Below, one piece after another: positions 61,211 through 64,000 of a stretch of DNA of 64,000 nucleotides; the first letter of the stretch is position 1; each line of letters starts with the position of its first letter. A program made the translations under genes and the position numbers. The DNA comes from Enhygromyxa salina (lineage in GTDB: Bacteria; Myxococcota_A; Polyangia; Nannocystales; Nannocystaceae): assembly GCF_000737335.2 (NCBI RefSeq), contig NZ_JMCC02000030.1, positions 15,353-79,352 of the forward strand, written 5' to 3'. Below the pieces are notes generated by a model. The model was not told where the DNA came from, did no database searches, and saw only the letters and a program-made list of their open reading frames with translations.

Positions 61211-63901
61211 CTAGCTTTGCCAGGTCGCCAGTGCATCGATGAAAACAACGTTCCCTGCGCTGTCTGTGAGGAAATTCAAGATGTGACCTTCGGTTGCGAT
61301 TGACCCGTCCGGCTCTAGCATTTCGAACTGAGCCACACCGACAGACCCAGGTCGGCTACTCAGCGCGTCTGCTGCACTTACCAGGTTTGGCGCGTACGCA
61401 TCAGTCGTGGGAGCAAGGCTGGTAGAAGAGATGTCTTTGAGAACGCGGGTCCCATGAGCCTCAGCTGCTGGAGCATCTTGAATGATCTCAAGAGCGGTCG
61501 AGGGGTTTCCCGAGAGTGTCCGATGGACGGCAATCGTGCTCTCGACACACGCGTGGCAATCGGCGAGGCCTGTTTCAACGATTGTTCGTCCACCTGGCAG
61601 TCCAACACCACCTTCGAGCAAAAACAGTTCTTGCCCAGTACGTTCGTTTACAGCAAGGGATCGTAGCCCCGTTCCGATATCGCTCGTTCCCGATTCAACA
61701 ACTGTGATTGCTCCCAGTGTACGATGTGCACTGCTCGACGTGGGGAGAAGTCCTCGGCGCGCGAGTAAAGCGGCACGGAGACTGAGTACTTCGACATGCA
61801 GCCCCATCGCTTCGAGTGCGAGGTTGCCCACCAACTGAACACGCCCACCAAAATAGGTTACCTTTCGCTGGGAACTCTGGACGAAGTCCGCGTGAAGGTC
61901 GAGGAAGGGGTCCTGAATCCCGACTGTCTGGTCGTTTAGGAACGGCTCCGCGTGTGCGGGAAACATCTCGTAGAGGCCGAGCGGCGGTTGGATATTCTGC
62001 GCCTGTTCTAGATCGCGTTCATACTGTGCTTGAGCTTGACGCTGGTCCGCGCGTGCTTGTGGATTCGAAGAAGGAAGAGGATTCCCAACAACGGTACCTG
62101 TTTCGTCGTTCGAGAACGAAACCTCACCCCCGGCGTCACCGGGCAAGTATTCTGGGATCGTAAGCTCGTAGGGAACGTACCCTCCCGCGGACCTGGAATC
62201 TTTGCCCGATATTCCCTCAGACAGCCCGGTTGTGTCGACGCGCCCTGTAGGATTTGCGGTGTAGATAAATCGGTTGATGCCACCGGCGAGGCCGATTGGA
62301 TCAGTCGCTGTCCATCGACCTAGCCACGGCGCGTAGTAGCGCGCCGTGTGATACCCGAGCCCCGTCTCCTCGTCCCGCTCCATCCCGGTGTAGCGGTACC
62401 GCTTCGCCGGTACGTCGATCTGGCTGTCGACCAGTCGATACGCGCTCGTGCCGTAGGGGTGGTACTCCTCGTACGAGATGACCGCGCCCGTCTCGGTGAC
62501 CTCCGTCGCTGCGGAGCCGAGGTGGTTGCTCAGCTGGAATCGCCAGATTCCGGTCGGGCTGCCGACGGCGTTGCCGTCGTCGACCGTGTGGGTCTCCACC
62601 AATACGATGCGGCCGGTGTCGTCGCTGACGTGCAGCGACTCCCATTCCTCCTTCAGCGTCCCGTTGACGCGCTTGCGGTACAGCTCGAAGCTGCCGAGGT
62701 AGATGCGTTCCTCGGTGGTCGCTCCCGCGTGCTCGACGTACTTGCGGACCCGCTGGCCGCCCGCGTACTGGAAGTAGACGTCTTGCGAGCCCACCGTGCA
62801 GTGCTGCAGCTGGTCGAGCTCGTCCCACTCCATCGCCGCCATGTGCGGCATGGCGGTGAAGTTGCCGTGGATGTCGTGCGGGTAGGTGTGGCTGTATGTG
62901 GCGGTGTTCGTGTAGAGGGCCCCGGCGGAATCGGCGGGGGCGCTGGTGCCCACGAGCCGGTTGCCGTCGGTCCGGTACTGGTAGCGCCGCGTCCACCCAG
63001 TCCCGCTCGCTGGCGCGTGAACCACCGTCTCGAGGTTGCCGACGGCGTCGTAGATATAGCTCTGCGTGTACCGCCGCAGCGCGTTCGGGTCGTTCGCCAT
63101 CGGCACCGGGCTGCTGTCGGGCGGCAGCTGGGTGGCGCTGCGCTGCGCGGTCCCCTGCGTCGCGTGCTCGCGCCCGGTCGCCTCGACCAGCCGATACAGC
63201 GCGTCGTAGCTATAACTGTTCGCCGCCTCGACGATCGCGTTTTGAAAATAGACCGTCTGCTGCGCGTCGTCGCGGATGTCCGTGACGTTGCCGACTGGAT
63301 CATAGTGATACTGCAGGCCCTGCAGCTTCTTGCTGTCGCTCGCGCGGGTGGTCTCGATCGAGCGCAGCCGGAAGCTCAGCGGGTCGTACTCGTAGGTGGT
63401 GGTCGTCGCGTTGGCGGCGTGGGTGATCGACTCTCGCCGGCCGCGGACGTCGTAGGTGATCTCCGCAACCACGGGCGTCGACGTGCTCGAGCCGCGGTGC
63501 TTGCAATCGACGGTTTTCAGCGCGCCGCGCTCGTTGTACCCGTACGCAACCTCCGAGCCGTCGGGCGAGATCGCGGTCAGCACCCGCCCGAGCGCGTCGT
63601 GGGTGCTCGACGACGTGTACACGGTCGTCTCGAGCGAGGACGCGGCGGCGGTCGCCATCGCGGCTATCGTGTTCTGGTTGACCAGCACTGTCCAGTCGTT
63701 TTTCGCGGTTGGGTCGAGAGGCAGCTGAATTTGCGAGGTTGTCGGGAGGCCTTTGTAATCGTATGCAGGCGTGGTCGCCTGGCCGCCGCCGTCGTAGGTT
63801 CGGTAAGCGCGGCCACGATGGTTTGTTGTTTGCGGACTGCCGAGCGATTCCCCGTAGATCACGCGTGACAGCAAGATCTCGCTGCCCACCGCCGGCTGCA
63901 C
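61211..63901 (-). CDS. Rhs/TcC-type polymorphic toxin with papain-fold-like tip (5' end lost)
   Basis: YD-repeat protein. YGESLGSPQTTNHRGRAYR and YDGGG near the start are like TcC/SpvB-type Rhs proteins. About 550 residues of YD repeats follow, up to the hyperconserved Rhs core (GRWTATDPIGLAGGINRF). The C-terminal 335 residues (about 61214-62220) form the variable tip. Near its end, DCHAC (about 61550-61563), an EGHILNF His and a VFIDA Asp, with GNPSTAL between, resemble the papain-fold (Tox-PL) toxin family. The frame stays open past the GTG at 63901 to the window edge, but a transposase-like sequence begins nearby, so the 5' end is probably missing. The GC content drops in the tip. Confidence 0.85.
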   Translation of the reverse strand: MQPAVGSEILLSRVIYGESLGSPQTTNHRGRAYRTYDGGGQATTPAYDYKGLPTTSQIQLPLDPTAKNDWTVLVNQNTIAAMATAAASSLETTVYTSSSTHDALGRVLTAISPDGSEVAYGYNERGALKTVDCKHRGSSTSTPVVAEITYDVRGRRESITHAANATTTTYEYDPLSFRLRSIETTRASDSKKLQGLQYHYDPVGNVTDIRDDAQQTVYFQNAIVEAANSYSYDALYRLVEATGREHATQGTAQRSATQLPPDSSPVPMANDPNALRRYTQSYIYDAVGNLETVVHAPASGTGWTRRYQYRTDGNRLVGTSAPADSAGALYTNTATYSHTYPHDIHGNFTAMPHMAAMEWDELDQLQHCTVGSQDVYFQYAGGQRVRKYVEHAGATTEERIYLGSFELYRKRVNGTLKEEWESLHVSDDTGRIVLVETHTVDDGNAVGSPTGIWRFQLSNHLGSAATEVTETGAVISYEEYHPYGTSAYRLVDSQIDVPAKRYRYTGMERDEETGLGYHTARYYAPWLGRWTATDPIGLAGGINRFIYTANPTGRVDTTGLSEGISGKDSRSAGGYVPYELTIPEYLPGDAGGEVSFSNDETGTVVGNPLPSSNPQARADQRQAQAQYERDLEQAQNIQPPLGLYEMFPAHAEPFLNDQTVGIQDPFLDLHADFVQSSQRKVTYFGGRVQLVGNLALEAMGLHVEVLSLRAALLARRGLLPTSSSAHRTLGAITVVESGTSDIGTGLRSLAVNERTGQELFLLEGGVGLPGGRTIVETGLADCHACVESTIAVHRTLSGNPSTALEIIQDAPAAEAHGTRVLKDISSTSLAPTTDAYAPNLVSAADALSSRPGSVGVAQFEMLEPDGSIATEGHILNFLTDSAGNVVFIDALATWQS

Positions 63902-63915
63902 GTAGCCGTCGACGG

Positions 63916-64000
63916 GCCGAGCTCCCGCGTGACCTGAACCTCGATCGCGTGTTTTGGCATCGGGCCAAACGGAAGGTCCGCAAGAACGGGACCGTGCGCT
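63916..64000 (+). mobile_element. Possible integrase/transposase fragment at the right edge (ISNCY/IS481-like)
   Basis: The plus frame from about 63916 reads LPRDLNLDRVFWHRAKRKV followed by RKNGTVR. This resembles the C-terminal domain of DDE integrase-type transposases of the ISNCY/IS481 kind, where a D-L-x-x-F...R-x-x-R-K-V...G-T segment precedes a small beta barrel. Only about 28 residues are in view. If correct, a transposable element cuts the 5' side of the Rhs gene. Confidence 0.4.

Overview
The window is GC-rich bacterial chromosome of myxobacterial type, most likely from the Nannocystis/Plesiocystis/Enhygromyxa branch. This placement is inferred from protein style, not from a database match. 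The signs are four proteins ending in a MYXO-CTERM sorting tail, two proteins with myxobacterial Cys-rich (DUF4215-type) repeats, and about 17 predicted lipoproteins, many with acidic Gly-Asp, Thr-Asp or Gly-Glu-Thr linkers behind the lipid cysteine. No rRNA, tRNA or CRISPR array was seen.

Layout. 1-12.2 kb: a partial gene, then surface and periplasmic proteins: an unknown lipoprotein, a lipoprotein with 15 Cys-rich repeats, an RCC1-propeller lipoprotein, a neutral-ceramidase-like lipoprotein divergent from a Tat-exported PhoD-type phosphatase, and a beta-barrel-like protein. 12.4-24 kb: a duplicated Spy-like lipoprotein with a strong terminator, a two-domain lipoprotein, then a tight array of four DUF2330/MYXO-CTERM paralogues followed 7 bp later by a pentaheme cytochrome-TPR lipoprotein. 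24.1-27.4 kb (minus): a glycerolipid-type operon with a PlsB-like acyltransferase, a GpsA-like protein lacking the usual lysines, and a membrane protein. 27.5-32.7 kb: two cyclophilin lipoproteins, a flavin monooxygenase/PLP-enzyme pair, and a small STAS-like protein.

32.8-38.5 kb (minus): four closely spaced genes: a SWIM-SNF2 helicase, an endonuclease V, an ABC-type ATPase and a TOPRIM-like protein that overlaps the ATPase gene. This is the best candidate for an undescribed nucleic-acid defence or repair system. 38.8-50.5 kb: a D-amino-acid oxidase, a cytochrome c/PHM-like copper monooxygenase, a polytopic membrane protein, a lipoprotein methyltransferase, DusC, a lipoprotein with a regular six-Cys repeat, a CARDB-repeat lipoprotein, and a CapA-like lipoprotein behind a tetranucleotide repeat. 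50.6-58.2 kb: a diguanylate cyclase coupled to a Ser/Thr kinase, a ferritin-like lipoprotein, a glycosyltransferase, MiaE, an enoyl-CoA hydratase-like protein and a CheA.

58.2-64 kb is a plastic, mobile region. It holds a frameshifted and truncated propeller gene abutting an IS91-type transposase remnant, a 72-bp tandem repeat, a probable immunity gene, and a TcC/Rhs-type polymorphic toxin with a papain-fold-like tip. What looks like a piece of another transposase sits at the right edge. The themes are cell-surface and periplasmic display, nucleic-acid maintenance or defence, signalling, and interbacterial conflict.
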